Below, piece by piece: positions 17,096-25,084 of a stretch of DNA of 64,000 bases. The stretch's first letter is position 1. Each line of letters begins with the position of its first letter. The translations under genes and the position numbers were made by a program. The notes beneath the pieces were generated by a model. It was not told the origin of the DNA, made no database searches, and saw only the letters and a list, made by a program, of their open reading frames with translations. Source of the stretch: JAFAGX01 sp963759875 (GTDB lineage: Bacteria > Acidobacteriota > Terriglobia > Terriglobales > Acidobacteriaceae); the NCBI GenBank assembly GCA_963759875.1, contig CAVXBB010000005.1, positions 372,001-436,000 on the forward strand, given 5' to 3'.

Positions 17096-17329
17096 CTATT
17101 CACATCTTCCGGTGCCGTGGCATTTGCGGCGTAATGAAGAACAGTTGCCCGGCTCGGCGATTTTGCCATCTGGCCCGATACAAGTCTGAGTGTGGATACA
17201 CCAATACAAGCGATCACTTGAGCCAGCCACAGTCGGATCCGGCTCGGCTTGAATGAATTGGCCCTTCCAGCGAAGTGCAGAACACAAGTTTGAATGGCTG
17301 GTGTTAAAGCGGTCAGCTTCCGAAATCAT
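17096..17329 (-). CDS. Small Cys-rich protein coupled to the molybdenum hydroxylase operon
   Basis: A 77-residue protein whose ATG overlaps the stop of the FAD-subunit gene (ATGA) and has GGAGG about 6 nt upstream, strong signs of a real coupled gene. It has six cysteines (16, 44, 50, 63, 70, 76), with WCIHTQTC at 43-50 and CHGTGRC near the end, and no signal peptide or membrane helix. The family is not recognised. Its position as fourth gene of a xanthine dehydrogenase-like operon suggests a role in cofactor or metal handling, or in electron transfer, but that is inference. Confidence 0.7.
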   Translation of the reverse strand: MISEADRFNTSHSNLCSALRWKGQFIQAEPDPTVAGSSDRLYWCIHTQTCIGPDGKIAEPGNCSSLRRKCHGTGRCE

Positions 17330-18312
17330 GCTGCACCTCCTGCGGCTTTGAGGATGGCGCGTTTGACGGCCACACGCGCCAATTGAACCTTGTAGGCGTT
17401 GTGACTAAGGGGTTTGGCATTGCGCAGCGCGGCTTCCGCTGCGGCACCGACGCTTTCCTCGGAAATCGGCTTGCCTGCCAGAGCGTTCGCAGCTTCGGGA
17501 GAAACCCAGGGAACAGGCGCGACCTGGCCCATAACCACCCGGGCGGAGTGAACAGTCGAACCATTCATCTTTAGCGCGACGGCGGCGACTGCCAGAGGCC
17601 AATCGAACGCGTGCTTTTGGCGAATTTCGTAGTGCGCGACCTTGGTATCACCGGCGGCAGGAAGCACAATTTCTGAAATAATCTCGTTAGGTCTCAGATC
17701 GTGCTCGCGCTCACCTTCGCTCTTTGGGATGATGTAGTACTTCTCCAGAGGAATTTCTCGGCTCCCGTTCGGACCAATGATGCGCACTGACGCGCCGTAT
17801 GCAATCAGCGCAGGCACGACCGTTGATGGACTGACAAACTTTGCCGGACCCTCATTTCCGAGAATTGCGTGATAGCGGTTCTCACCATCGCTCACAAGAT
17901 CTTTCCCGGACTGATCTTTCGGAAGCAGGCCGAAACCGCCGCGGAAATACCAGCATCGCGGCCGCTGAGAGAGGTTCCCTCCGATTGTGGCCATGTTCCG
18001 AATTTGCGGACTGGCAGCTTCATTCAAGGCATCGATGAGAGCAGGATATTTCTTCGCCACATCGGGGTTGTCGGCGAGATCACCAAGCGTAGTGAGCGAT
18101 CCGATGCGAAGACCTTGGGACCCGGTCTTGACGCCGCTCAGTTCCTTGATGTTTTTAATACTTATCACGCGTTTCGGATGAGCCACGCCATCCTTCATCA
18201 ACGATAAGAGATCCGTCCCACCAGCCAGAACTTCGGCTTGTCCCCACGTCGTGGCGAGCAGGCCGACAGCTTGTTCTTTGGTGGAGGGACTTGCGTATTC
18301 AAACGGTCTCAT
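17326..18312 (-). CDS. Molybdenum hydroxylase FAD-binding subunit (PaoB/YagS-like)
   Basis: FAD subunit of a three-subunit xanthine dehydrogenase/aldehyde oxidoreductase-type enzyme (328 residues). FAD-binding motifs VLAGGTDLLSLMKDG (about 31-45) and RNMATIGGNLSQRPRCWYFRGG (about 106-127) match the CO-dehydrogenase flavoprotein family. E. coli PaoB has extra cysteines for a [4Fe-4S] cluster after this point; here only the Cys of RCWYF remains, so that cluster is probably absent. ATG 18312 overlaps the stop of the molybdenum subunit (TGATG), so translation is coupled. The product has no signal peptide and is expected to be exported with the Tat-bearing FeS subunit. Confidence 0.93.
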   Translation of the reverse strand: MRPFEYASPSTKEQAVGLLATTWGQAEVLAGGTDLLSLMKDGVAHPKRVISIKNIKELSGVKTGSQGLRIGSLTTLGDLADNPDVAKKYPALIDALNEAASPQIRNMATIGGNLSQRPRCWYFRGGFGLLPKDQSGKDLVSDGENRYHAILGNEGPAKFVSPSTVVPALIAYGASVRIIGPNGSREIPLEKYYIIPKSEGEREHDLRPNEIISEIVLPAAGDTKVAHYEIRQKHAFDWPLAVAAVALKMNGSTVHSARVVMGQVAPVPWVSPEAANALAGKPISEESVGAAAEAALRNAKPLSHNAYKVQLARVAVKRAILKAAGGAA

Positions 18313-20675
18313 CAGGCACCTGCCTTCTGACCGAGGGCGTTGAGCACTCGATCCGGCGTGAGCGGGAGAAACGGCACTCGCACTCCGATTGCGTTGGCCA
18401 CAGCGTTAGAAATTGCAGCGCCTGGCGAAATCACTGGCGGCTCGCCCAAGCCAATCACGCCGCGCTCGTCGTAGCCTTTTCCGGTCATCATATGGACGAC
18501 AAGCTCGGGGATATCGTCAATGCCAGCCAACCGATAAAACTCCATATTCGGATTGAGCATTCGACCCGTGTTGTTGTCGAAAATCTTCTCTTCATACAGG
18601 GCATAGCTGATGCCCATGATAAGAGCGCCATAAACCTGGCTTTCTGCGGTTTTCAGGTCGATGATCAGCCCACAATCCTGAACCGCAACCATTTTCTTGA
18701 CCCTTACGACGCCGGTTTCGGTGTCGACATCAACTTCGACCATCTGCACGCCACCGACGCCGCTGTTAGTGAGATCGGGTGGTTTACTCTTGTCAGGATT
18801 CTTGCCGCGGATGGTGAGCGGGACTGCACCGAGCTTTGAACACGCCTGCTTCCAAGATAAGGAGCGGCTTGGATCATTCTTGACGCGGACCGTTCCGTTC
18901 ACTGCTTCTAGGTCGGTGGCTTGAGCATTCAATGCGGGCGCAACCTTGGCGAATAACGCATCACGAGCGTCGACAGCGGCACGACGTGTGGAAGAACTGA
19001 CTCCGCCGACCGTTGTGGAACCGCCGGAGCCGCCTGACGGAGGATAAAGCGTGTCGCCGATGTGCAACTGGATGGCATCAATCGGAAGTCCCAAGGTGTC
19101 ACCTGCGACCGTGAGGATCACAGTGCGGGTGCCCGTGCCTAAATCCTGAGTGCCGAGCTTAATTTCGACAGAACCGTCCGGATGAATGGTCAAATCGCAA
19201 TCACTGGCGTGACCGCGTCCGCCCCAGGTGTGGATCGATAGGCCGAGTCCGCTCGCCATAGTTCCGGAGACATTCTGGCCACGTCCACGCCATTTGTCTT
19301 TCCAGCCCATGAGGTCAGAAGCGATACCAAGCTCCTCACGATAGTTGTCACGCCGGGGGCCGGTGATCTCAAGGTTCTTGAGCCAAAGATCGAGAGGATC
19401 CATATTCAGTTTGGCTGCGAGATCGTCGAGGGCGCACATCGTAATGGCAGCAGCCTGGGGATGGTTGGGTGCGCGCCAGGCACGGGCCGGTCCGATATTG
19501 GTTCGAATGGCTGTGTGTTCTTTCCGCTGGTTGGGAATGTTGAACACGTACGGAATCGGCGGCATGCTGCCTCCCGCCGGTCCTCCTGTCCCCCAAGACT
19601 GCGATTGCCAGCCGGTGATTGTGCCGTCTTTTGTAGCGGCCAATTTCACACGCGCGTAGGCAGACGGACGCGCGCCGGCAACCTCAAGTTCGCTGTCGCG
19701 CTCAAGCATCATTCGCACGGGTAGGCCGCCGGCTTTCTTCGAAAGTTTGGCGGCGGCAATGTCCCAACGATCCGCGGCAAACTTGCTGCCGAACCCTCCA
19801 CCAATGTTGTCCTGATGAATGCGGACGTTTGCGGCAGGCACGCCCAATGGTTCGGCCATCTGCCCGGGAATACCAGAAACGTTTTGGGTGGAGATATGGG
19901 TAAACAAGTGGTCTTTGTCAGGCCATTCCGAGGACGAGCCATGTGGTTCCAAACAGCAATGCGCAATGACCGGGATGCCATAAACTCCTTCAGAGGTGAC
20001 ATCCGCTTCTGCAAACGCCTTATCAGGATCACCGGCGGTCTGCGCGGCTGCCTTCTGGTAGTTGGAGTGACCCGCGCCGGGTTTGGGCTCGTGGTACGGC
20101 GCTTTACGGATCGCATCCAGCACCGCGTCCGAAGCTTCGTCACCTTTGAGTTCCTTCAATAGATCTTCGCTGGGATGGAAAGTGATGCCGTGGTCCGCCA
20201 GATACTGGACAAGGGTTCGATCCGGCATTTGGTTATCGACGGCATCCCAGATGTCATCTTCGCTCATCGGGCCAGCTTCTTCGGCCGCGCCAGCAGGCGG
20301 CTCCGCATCGCTTACGAAATGCGGCATCGGCTGGTATTTGATCTGTACAAGTTTGGCCGCATCTTCGGCGGTTGCTTCATCGATTGCGGCTATGGCGACG
20401 ACGTCGTCTCCGGCCCATTGGGCCACTGTTCCGGGCTTCTGAACAATTTCAATTGCCTTCACGCCCGGCAGCTTTGCGGCCGCGCTGGTGTCAATGCTTA
20501 CGATCTTCGCTTTGGCAAACGGCGAGCGCACCATCTTGCCGAACAGCATGTTCTTGCCGTGATAATCATAGGTATATTTCGCGCGACCGGATACTTTGAA
20601 TGGCGAGTCCACACGCGTAATACGCTTGCCGATCAGCGTTCGTTGCTCAGCATCAGGCCAACCATAATCCGGCAT
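18312..20675 (-). CDS. Molybdenum hydroxylase molybdopterin-binding subunit (PaoC/YagR-like)
   Basis: Catalytic subunit (787 residues) of a xanthine dehydrogenase/aldehyde oxidase-like enzyme. Molybdopterin-binding features include GGGFGSKFAADRWDIAAAKLS (the GGGFG motif), ARAWRAPNHPQAA before the dimer helix, GTQDLGTGTRT and, near the C-terminus, the active-site Glu in IGLGEPPVISPG. The product has no signal peptide and probably travels folded with the Tat-targeted FeS subunit. The start at 20675 is preceded by AAGGAG and lies 3 bp after the FeS-subunit stop. Substrate (aldehyde, purine or N-heterocycle) cannot be fixed from sequence alone. Confidence 0.94.
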   Translation of the reverse strand: MPDYGWPDAEQRTLIGKRITRVDSPFKVSGRAKYTYDYHGKNMLFGKMVRSPFAKAKIVSIDTSAAAKLPGVKAIEIVQKPGTVAQWAGDDVVAIAAIDEATAEDAAKLVQIKYQPMPHFVSDAEPPAGAAEEAGPMSEDDIWDAVDNQMPDRTLVQYLADHGITFHPSEDLLKELKGDEASDAVLDAIRKAPYHEPKPGAGHSNYQKAAAQTAGDPDKAFAEADVTSEGVYGIPVIAHCCLEPHGSSSEWPDKDHLFTHISTQNVSGIPGQMAEPLGVPAANVRIHQDNIGGGFGSKFAADRWDIAAAKLSKKAGGLPVRMMLERDSELEVAGARPSAYARVKLAATKDGTITGWQSQSWGTGGPAGGSMPPIPYVFNIPNQRKEHTAIRTNIGPARAWRAPNHPQAAAITMCALDDLAAKLNMDPLDLWLKNLEITGPRRDNYREELGIASDLMGWKDKWRGRGQNVSGTMASGLGLSIHTWGGRGHASDCDLTIHPDGSVEIKLGTQDLGTGTRTVILTVAGDTLGLPIDAIQLHIGDTLYPPSGGSGGSTTVGGVSSSTRRAAVDARDALFAKVAPALNAQATDLEAVNGTVRVKNDPSRSLSWKQACSKLGAVPLTIRGKNPDKSKPPDLTNSGVGGVQMVEVDVDTETGVVRVKKMVAVQDCGLIIDLKTAESQVYGALIMGISYALYEEKIFDNNTGRMLNPNMEFYRLAGIDDIPELVVHMMTGKGYDERGVIGLGEPPVISPGAAISNAVANAIGVRVPFLPLTPDRVLNALGQKAGA

Positions 20676-20678
20676 CGC

Positions 20679-21317
20679 TCATGCTCCTTTCTGGGCCAAC
20701 TTTGCGGCGGCAAGCTGAAGGCCGTGGTAGGTGCCGCAACGGCAGAGATTGCCGCTTAGGCCTTGGCGGATTTCGGCGGGAGTCGCGTTGGGATTCTTAT
20801 CAAGACAAGCTTTAAGGGCGACAACAAAGCCGGGGGTGCAGAAGCCGCATTGGGAAGCGTCGTTGTCCACGAAGGCTTGCTGAATCGGATGCAGCCTGTC
20901 ACCTTCCATCAACGATTCGACCGTGGTGATCGGCTTCCCTTGGGCCTCGATCGCCAACACGGAGCAGGCGTAAACGGCCCTGCTCCCCATGATCACTGTG
21001 CAGGCTCCACATTCAGCGCGGTCGCAAACCCGCTTGGCCCCAGTGATGTCGAGTTGATCACGAAGCGCATCTAGCAGGGTTACGCGGGGCTCAACCTGCA
21101 GTGCATGGGTCTTGCCGTTCACGGTGAGCTCGATTGGTACTTTGCCAGGCCCGTACACCTTCACCGGAGCGCCAGCAGCATGAACGATCTTTGGCCCGAG
21201 CACCGGCACAGCCGCGGCAGAAATACCGGAAATCTTCAGGAAGTCACGCCGAGAAACGCCTGCAACCTGCTCAGGCTTTTCTTCTTGATCCTCGTTCGGA
21301 ATCTGATCGTCTCGCAT
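20679..21317 (-). CDS. Molybdenum hydroxylase 2Fe-2S subunit with Tat signal (PaoA/YagT-like)
   Basis: Iron-sulfur subunit of 212 residues. A twin-arginine signal SRRDFLKISGISAAAVPVLG (about 22-41) directs the assembled enzyme to the periplasm. Two [2Fe-2S] sites follow: the plant-ferredoxin type CDRAECGACTV plus the later Cys of VYAC, and the helical type CGFCTPGFV with NLCRCGTYHG. ATG 21317 has GGGAGG about 6 nt upstream. It is first in the operon FeS - Mo - FAD - small Cys-rich protein. A c-type cytochrome encoded 216 bp upstream on the same strand is a plausible electron acceptor. Confidence 0.95.
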   Translation of the reverse strand: MRDDQIPNEDQEEKPEQVAGVSRRDFLKISGISAAAVPVLGPKIVHAAGAPVKVYGPGKVPIELTVNGKTHALQVEPRVTLLDALRDQLDITGAKRVCDRAECGACTVIMGSRAVYACSVLAIEAQGKPITTVESLMEGDRLHPIQQAFVDNDASQCGFCTPGFVVALKACLDKNPNATPAEIRQGLSGNLCRCGTYHGLQLAAAKLAQKGA

Positions 21318-21532
21318 CCCTAGCCTCCCAGGGCAAACAACCGATGTCAGTGTTCAAAGTTATTGAGTGAATGGACAACCGCGACATAGTTTTGGCTAGC
21401 AATACGCAGTGGGCCGATTCGGAGCAGCAAGAAAGTATACAACCGCCGCAGGACAGGTCGACAATCAAGGCAATGGCCGGAGAAACCGAAAACGCGTGCG
21501 ACTCGGCATCCCCGGCCTTGCCTGAAGATTCC

Positions 21533-21853
21533 TTAGTGTTTGAGCGTGCGAATGTATTTCACCAGATCGCTAATCTGATCCTTGGTCAATTTGCCGTCGT
21601 ACTTAGGCATTTTGCCTTTTCCATTGGTGATGGTGTTGGTCAGGTCAGCATCCGATTGGCTCTGCACTTCCGCGGAACCGAGATCGCGCAGGTGCAAAGT
21701 CTTGCCCATTGCTGTTTCACCTTTTCCGTCTGGGCCATGACACATGGCGCACTTTGACTTGAACAGGTCGGCCCCGCCTTGCGCCAACGCGCAGGTAGAG
21801 AACAAAACTGAAAAAACGAGGATGCCAATGATTGCTTTCGAGGTTTTCTCCAT
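21533..21853 (-). CDS. Small exported cytochrome c (class I)
   Basis: A 106-residue protein with a signal peptide (hydrophobic residues 8-24, cleavage near Ala-Gln) and a single haem motif CAMCH at about residues 35-39. The likely distal Met ligand is in GKGKMPKYDGKLTKDQISDLVKYIR. Size and motif match a monohaem c6/c551-type electron carrier. ATG 21853 has AGGAG about 9 nt upstream. It precedes the Tat-exported molybdenum hydroxylase genes on the same strand, so it may carry electrons from that enzyme to the respiratory chain. Confidence 0.92.
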   Translation of the reverse strand: MEKTSKAIIGILVFSVLFSTCALAQGGADLFKSKCAMCHGPDGKGETAMGKTLHLRDLGSAEVQSQSDADLTNTITNGKGKMPKYDGKLTKDQISDLVKYIRTLKH

Positions 21854-22177
21854 TTCGCATTCTCCTGTGAAATCTGCAAATATACTCTTAGGGACAAAAC
21901 TGTACCTACTCCGGCTGAGTAGCCGGCCTTTGCTTCAAGGCTGCTTTCTACCTCACCGGGTGCAGCCCACATTAGACCTTTTCATTGCCCGACGCAAGGA
22001 CGTGAGCGATTCTGTGCCACCCAAGACCAAGTGCAGCACAGCTGCTAGCATCTGAACCGTTTATACAGTTCTTTCCTCGTTTAATTGCAGCACAACTGAG
22101 CTTGGGCGACTGCTAGGATAGTCACGTTTTGTGACTCGCGTGTGCCGAAACAAGGCGCCCATGATCCAGAGGTCCAT
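21854..22177. other. Divergent intergenic region, no gene seen
   Basis: About 320 bp between the cytochrome c gene (minus) and the response regulator (plus). It must hold both promoters. It contains near-repeats GTGCAGCACAGCTG and TTGCAGCACAACTG, about 60 bp apart, that could be a binding site, but nothing definite was recognised. Confidence 0.5.
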
Positions 22178-22564
22178 GTGGAAACCCGCATTCTTATTGT
22201 TGATGACAGCGCTCTGGTTCGAGATCGGCTCCGGGACATGTTACAGCAGCACCCCCACTGGGAGGTGTGCGGCGAGGCCGCCAACGGACGAGAGGCTCTG
22301 GAAAAAGTAACGCATTTAGTTCCGGATCTGATTGTCCTGGATTTCCTGATGCCCGGGATGGACGGCCTGCAAGCCGCCAAAGAACTAGGCAAGATCGTGC
22401 CTCAGGTGCCCATCCTGATGTTCAGCATGCACTTGTCTCGACAGCTCATCGATGAAGCCCGAAATGTCGGGGTCCGCGGCGCGGTAGCAAAATCTGACGC
22501 GCGGCGACTGGTAGAGGGCGCCGAAGCTTTGCTACGAAACGAGGCGTACTTCGCGCCGGTATAG
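22178..22564 (+). CDS. Single-domain response regulator (CheY-like receiver)
   Basis: A stand-alone receiver domain of 128 residues. GTG 22178 is preferred because AGAGG lies 5 nt upstream; an earlier GTG at 22142 has no such site. Acidic pair Asp9-Asp10 (RILIVDD), phosphoacceptor Asp55 in LIVLDFLMPGMDG, the switch Ser in MFSMH and Lys105 in AVAKSD are all present. There is no output domain, so it works through protein contacts or as a phosphorelay intermediate. Strong similarity to NarL-family receivers suggests descent by loss of the HTH. No kinase is adjacent. Confidence 0.92.
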   Translation: METRILIVDDSALVRDRLRDMLQQHPHWEVCGEAANGREALEKVTHLVPDLIVLDFLMPGMDGLQAAKELGKIVPQVPILMFSMHLSRQLIDEARNVGVRGAVAKSDARRLVEGAEALLRNEAYFAPV

Positions 22565-22691
22565 ACGCTCGGAAGGCGGTCCTCGCCCTGTATTGTTCTC
22601 GGCTTCTTCTCTGTTCATACGTAAACTTACTAGCTTGGAGACTCGCTGCAAAACGGGTAGAGTGGGCGGTCGCGGTTTTCGCGGTAATTCA

Positions 22692-23390
22692 ATGGCCTAC
22701 GAAGACGAAAAAGCAGCGGCCGCCCGGGTTAGCGTGGGGTTCGTGCATGACGGCGATATAGTGGGGCTGGGCACCGGCTCCACCGCCGCTTACGCCGTGC
22801 GTTTTCTTGCCGAGCGGGTTAATGGGGGCTTAAAAATTCGCGGAATTCCAACGTCTTTGCAGACCAAAGAACTTGCGCAAGCCGAGGGAATTCCGCTCAC
22901 CACTTTCAGCGAAGTTCAGCAGATCGATGTCACCATCGATGGCGCTGATGAATTCGATCCTCAGCTCAACCTTCTAAAGGGCGGAGGCGGCGCGCTCTTG
23001 CACGAGAAGATCGTCGCCTCAGCTTCACGACAGTTGGTGATCATCGCAGATTCCAGCAAGCAGGTCCCGGTGCTGGGAAAGTTTCCCTTGCCGGTGGAAG
23101 TTATTCAGTTTGCCGAGCCTGTGATCATCAAGAAAATCGAGAGCCTCGGAGCGAAAGTGAAGGTGCGTTGCAGGCCTGACGGACAGCCGTTTATCACCGA
23201 CGAACACAATCACATTCTTGACTGCTATTTCGGAAAGATTCCTGATCCGGCGGCGCTCGCGCGCAATCTCGAAGCTATGCCCGGCGTAGTGGAACATGGA
23301 TTGTTCATTGGGATGACCAGCGTGGTGTTGCTGGCTAAGGAAAGCCAAGTGCAGGAGCTGCGCGGGCGCGCAATATCTCGCCCAGGGTGA
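22692..23390 (+). CDS. rpiA: Ribose-5-phosphate isomerase A
   Basis: Interconverts ribose-5-phosphate and ribulose-5-phosphate in the pentose phosphate pathway. From ATG 22692 (232 residues) the family motifs line up: VGLGTGSTAAYAV (phosphate loop), IPTSLQTKELA, the catalytic DVTIDGADEFDPQLNLLKGGGGALLHEKI and the C-terminal MPGVVEHGLFIGM. An upstream TTG would add a poorly conserved 33-residue leader, so it was not used. The gene sits about 80 bp ahead of infC, whose ribosome site is just inside the gap. Confidence 0.96.
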   Translation: MAYEDEKAAAARVSVGFVHDGDIVGLGTGSTAAYAVRFLAERVNGGLKIRGIPTSLQTKELAQAEGIPLTTFSEVQQIDVTIDGADEFDPQLNLLKGGGGALLHEKIVASASRQLVIIADSSKQVPVLGKFPLPVEVIQFAEPVIIKKIESLGAKVKVRCRPDGQPFITDEHNHILDCYFGKIPDPAALARNLEAMPGVVEHGLFIGMTSVVLLAKESQVQELRGRAISRPG

Positions 23391-23471
23391 TTGCCAGGCA
23401 AGCAAGTCCGCGATGTTCTCCATGCTATAATTTTTCAACCCACTCACCCTGGTAAGTGGACGGAGGATTGT

Positions 23472-24044
23472 ATCGACAAGCGTTTTGTCCGCATTAACGA
23501 ACGTATTCGCGCGCGCGAAGTCCGCGTGATTGGCGATGAAGGCCAGCAGATCGGCGTCCTACCTCCCTATGAAGCTCTGAAACTGGCCCGCGAAAAAAAT
23601 CTGGACCTGGTAGAGGTTTCACCTACTGCTCAGCCTCCCGTATGCCGCATTATGGATTACGGGAAGTATCTCTATCAGCAGGAGAAGAAAGAGCGGGAGG
23701 CGAAGAAGCACCAGAAGACGATCACGGTGAAGGAAGTAAAGTTTCGTATCAACGTCGATGATCACGATTACGAAACCAAGAAGAACCATGTGATTCGGTT
23801 TCTGGAAGAGGGAGACAAGGTTAAAGCCACAATCTTTTTTCGCGGCCGCGAGATGACGCGCACCGGACTCGGCCGCGAAATACTTGAGCGGCTGATCAAA
23901 GATGTCGAGCAGAAGGGAATGGTCGAGTTCCGGCCGCGTCAGGAAGGTAATACCCTGCACGCCATTCTGGCTCCCAAGAAGGAAGGCGGCCCAAAGACAC
24001 ACGTTCCTGCACCGGCGCCGCAGAGTCGGGTAAGGCAAGCGTAG
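23472..24044 (+). CDS. infC: Translation initiation factor IF-3 with ATC start
   Basis: IF-3 binds the 30S subunit, prevents 50S joining and proofreads the start codon. The 190-residue product has the N-domain (RINERIRAREVRVIGDEGQQIGVLP) and C-domain (VKEVKFRINVDDHDYETK, then GDKVKATIFFRGREM) of the family. The conserved N-terminus begins at ATC 23472, with GGAGG at 23462-23466, 5 nt upstream. No ATG, GTG or TTG fits the family start. Non-AUG codons (AUU, AUC, AUA) are known in infC and allow IF-3 to repress its own translation. The C-terminus is Pro/Ala-rich. The gene heads infC-rpmI-rplT-pheS-pheT. Confidence 0.95.
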   Translation: MDKRFVRINERIRAREVRVIGDEGQQIGVLPPYEALKLAREKNLDLVEVSPTAQPPVCRIMDYGKYLYQQEKKEREAKKHQKTITVKEVKFRINVDDHDYETKKNHVIRFLEEGDKVKATIFFRGREMTRTGLGREILERLIKDVEQKGMVEFRPRQEGNTLHAILAPKKEGGPKTHVPAPAPQSRVRQA

Positions 24045-24057
24045 CTAGCTGGGAACT

Positions 24058-24138
24058 CAGCACTGAGCAATCAGTGCTCAGATCTATGGCGTGGATCGGC
24101 TCGGAACTGGACCGGCTGAGTGCTGAACACTGATTGCT
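24058..24138. repeat. Short degenerate repeats in the infC-rpmI gap
   Basis: CAGCACTGAGCAATCAG (24058-24074) recurs exactly at 24857-24873, after rplT. An imperfect inverse copy (CTGAGTGCTGAACACTGATT region, 24116-24138) lies just before rpmI, so the gap can fold into a long stem-loop. The words look like a dispersed repeat family rather than a ribosomal-protein binding site, but a regulatory role in rpmI/rplT expression is not excluded. Confidence 0.5.
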
Positions 24139-24150
24139 ATTTGAGGAATT

Positions 24151-24345
24151 ATGCCGAAACTGAAAACCCATAAAGGCGCCGCCAAGCGCTTTAAGAAGAC
24201 TGCAACCGGAAAAGTGAAACGCCGGCACTCGTTTTTGCGCCATATTCTGACCTCGAAGCCACACAAGCGCAAAAAGAAGCTGAACCAATCGGTTTTGGTA
24301 AGTGATGCCGATGTGCGAAAAGTCAAAAGAATGATTCCGTATTAG
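24151..24345 (+). CDS. rpmI: 50S ribosomal protein L35
   Basis: A 64-residue basic ribosomal protein. The sequence MPKLKTHKGAAKRFKKTATG at the N-terminus is the classic L35 start, followed by KVKRRHSFLRHILTSKPHKRKK. TGAGG lies about 5 nt before the ATG. It occupies its usual place between infC and rplT. It is separated from rplT by 139 bp containing two perfect stem-loops, which is longer than in most genomes. Confidence 0.98.
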   Translation: MPKLKTHKGAAKRFKKTATGKVKRRHSFLRHILTSKPHKRKKKLNQSVLVSDADVRKVKRMIPY

Positions 24346-24354
24346 ATTGTGTAG

Positions 24355-24396
24355 CGCGGGTATTCTTGCCCGCGATCCGCGCTCCGGCGTGAGCGC
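24355..24396 (+). repeat. Two stem-loops between rpmI and rplT
   Basis: CGCGGG (24355-24360) pairs with CCCGCG (24369-24374) across an 8-nt loop, and GCGCTC (24379-24384) pairs with GAGCGC (24391-24396) across 6 nt. The phrase GCGGGTATTCTTGCCCGC is of the same kind as the palindrome at 57233-57249. There is no T-tract, so it is not a typical terminator. A dispersed palindrome or a control element for rplT are both possible. Confidence 0.5.
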
Positions 24397-24484
24397 GCCA
24401 CACGATCAGGTGCGTGAAGAGGTGATCAGACCTTGAGTCTCCTACCTCCAGCCACCGTAAATTGAAAGCAAAAAGGAGCAACCC

Positions 24485-24850
24485 ATGCCTCGTGTAAAAC
24501 GTGGAACCAAACGCCACGCCAAGCGCAAGAAAATTCTGGAACGCGCGAGTGGCTATTTCCTGACCAAGTCTAAACTGTACCGCTCCGCGAAAGAAGCGGT
24601 GGACCGTGCGCTTAAGTTTGCCTACTCAGGACGCAAACAGCGCAAGCGGCAGTTCCGGTCACTGTGGATTGTGCGCATCGGCGCCGCCGCCAGGCTCAAC
24701 GGCCTTAGCTACAATCAGCTCATTCACGGGCTGAAGAAAAGCGGAGTGGAACTGGACCGCAAGATCCTGGCAGATCTGGCGGTGAACGATGCGGCAGCCT
24801 TTAAGAGCCTCGCCGAGCAGGCGAGAGGCGCTCTCGGCGGGGCAGCGTAG
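24485..24850 (+). CDS. rplT: 50S ribosomal protein L20
   Basis: A 121-residue ribosomal protein. It starts MPRVKRGTKRHAKRKKILER and shows the conserved central AYSGRKQRKRQFRSLWIVRI and LNGLSYNQLIHGLKKSGVELDRK. AAGGAG lies about 7 nt before the ATG. In many bacteria L20 also represses its own operon by binding the leader RNA; whether the stem-loops just upstream serve this purpose is not known. Confidence 0.98.
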   Translation: MPRVKRGTKRHAKRKKILERASGYFLTKSKLYRSAKEAVDRALKFAYSGRKQRKRQFRSLWIVRIGAAARLNGLSYNQLIHGLKKSGVELDRKILADLAVNDAAAFKSLAEQARGALGGAA

Positions 24851-24856
24851 TAACTT

Positions 24857-25061
24857 CAGCACTGAGCAATCAGCATTCAGTTAGCACAGAACACGTAGGG
24901 ACGGCCGCCCTCGGCCGTTCGGCCGAGCGAAGCTCGGCTGAGAGTCGCAGTACGACCATATTTTTGGTGTTCGTCATTCCGAGCATCTTGCTGGCTCGGA
25001 GTGCAGGTCCCTCCACTACGTTGCCGGTTCGCTAGCGAATCGGCATGCTCGCTGGGATGAC
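24857..25061. repeat. Cluster of palindromic repeats between rplT and pheS
   Basis: The 234-bp gap holds the CAGCACTGAGCAATCAG copy (24857-24873), a GGCCG-rich hairpin tract (about 24899-24945), and an element from GTCATTCCGAGC (24973-24984) to GCTCGCTGGGATGAC (25047-25061). The last has near-inverted ends and an internal perfect palindrome TTCGCTAGCGAA (25028-25039). Its ends match the elements upstream of the pyrophosphatase gene. No open frame is supported. Confidence 0.55.
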
Positions 25062-25084
25062 AAGTCTAAGAAGCTTTGAAGCAA

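Noticed and set aside
18291..20759. Several plus-strand frames across the molybdenum hydroxylase genes
   Set aside because: They lie opposite well-supported genes with clear cofactor motifs and coupled starts.
24973..25061. Possible tRNA-like or T-box leader before pheS
   Set aside because: The inverted ends and palindrome match dispersed repeats elsewhere in the window; no T-box sequence, specifier hairpin or tRNA loops are seen.
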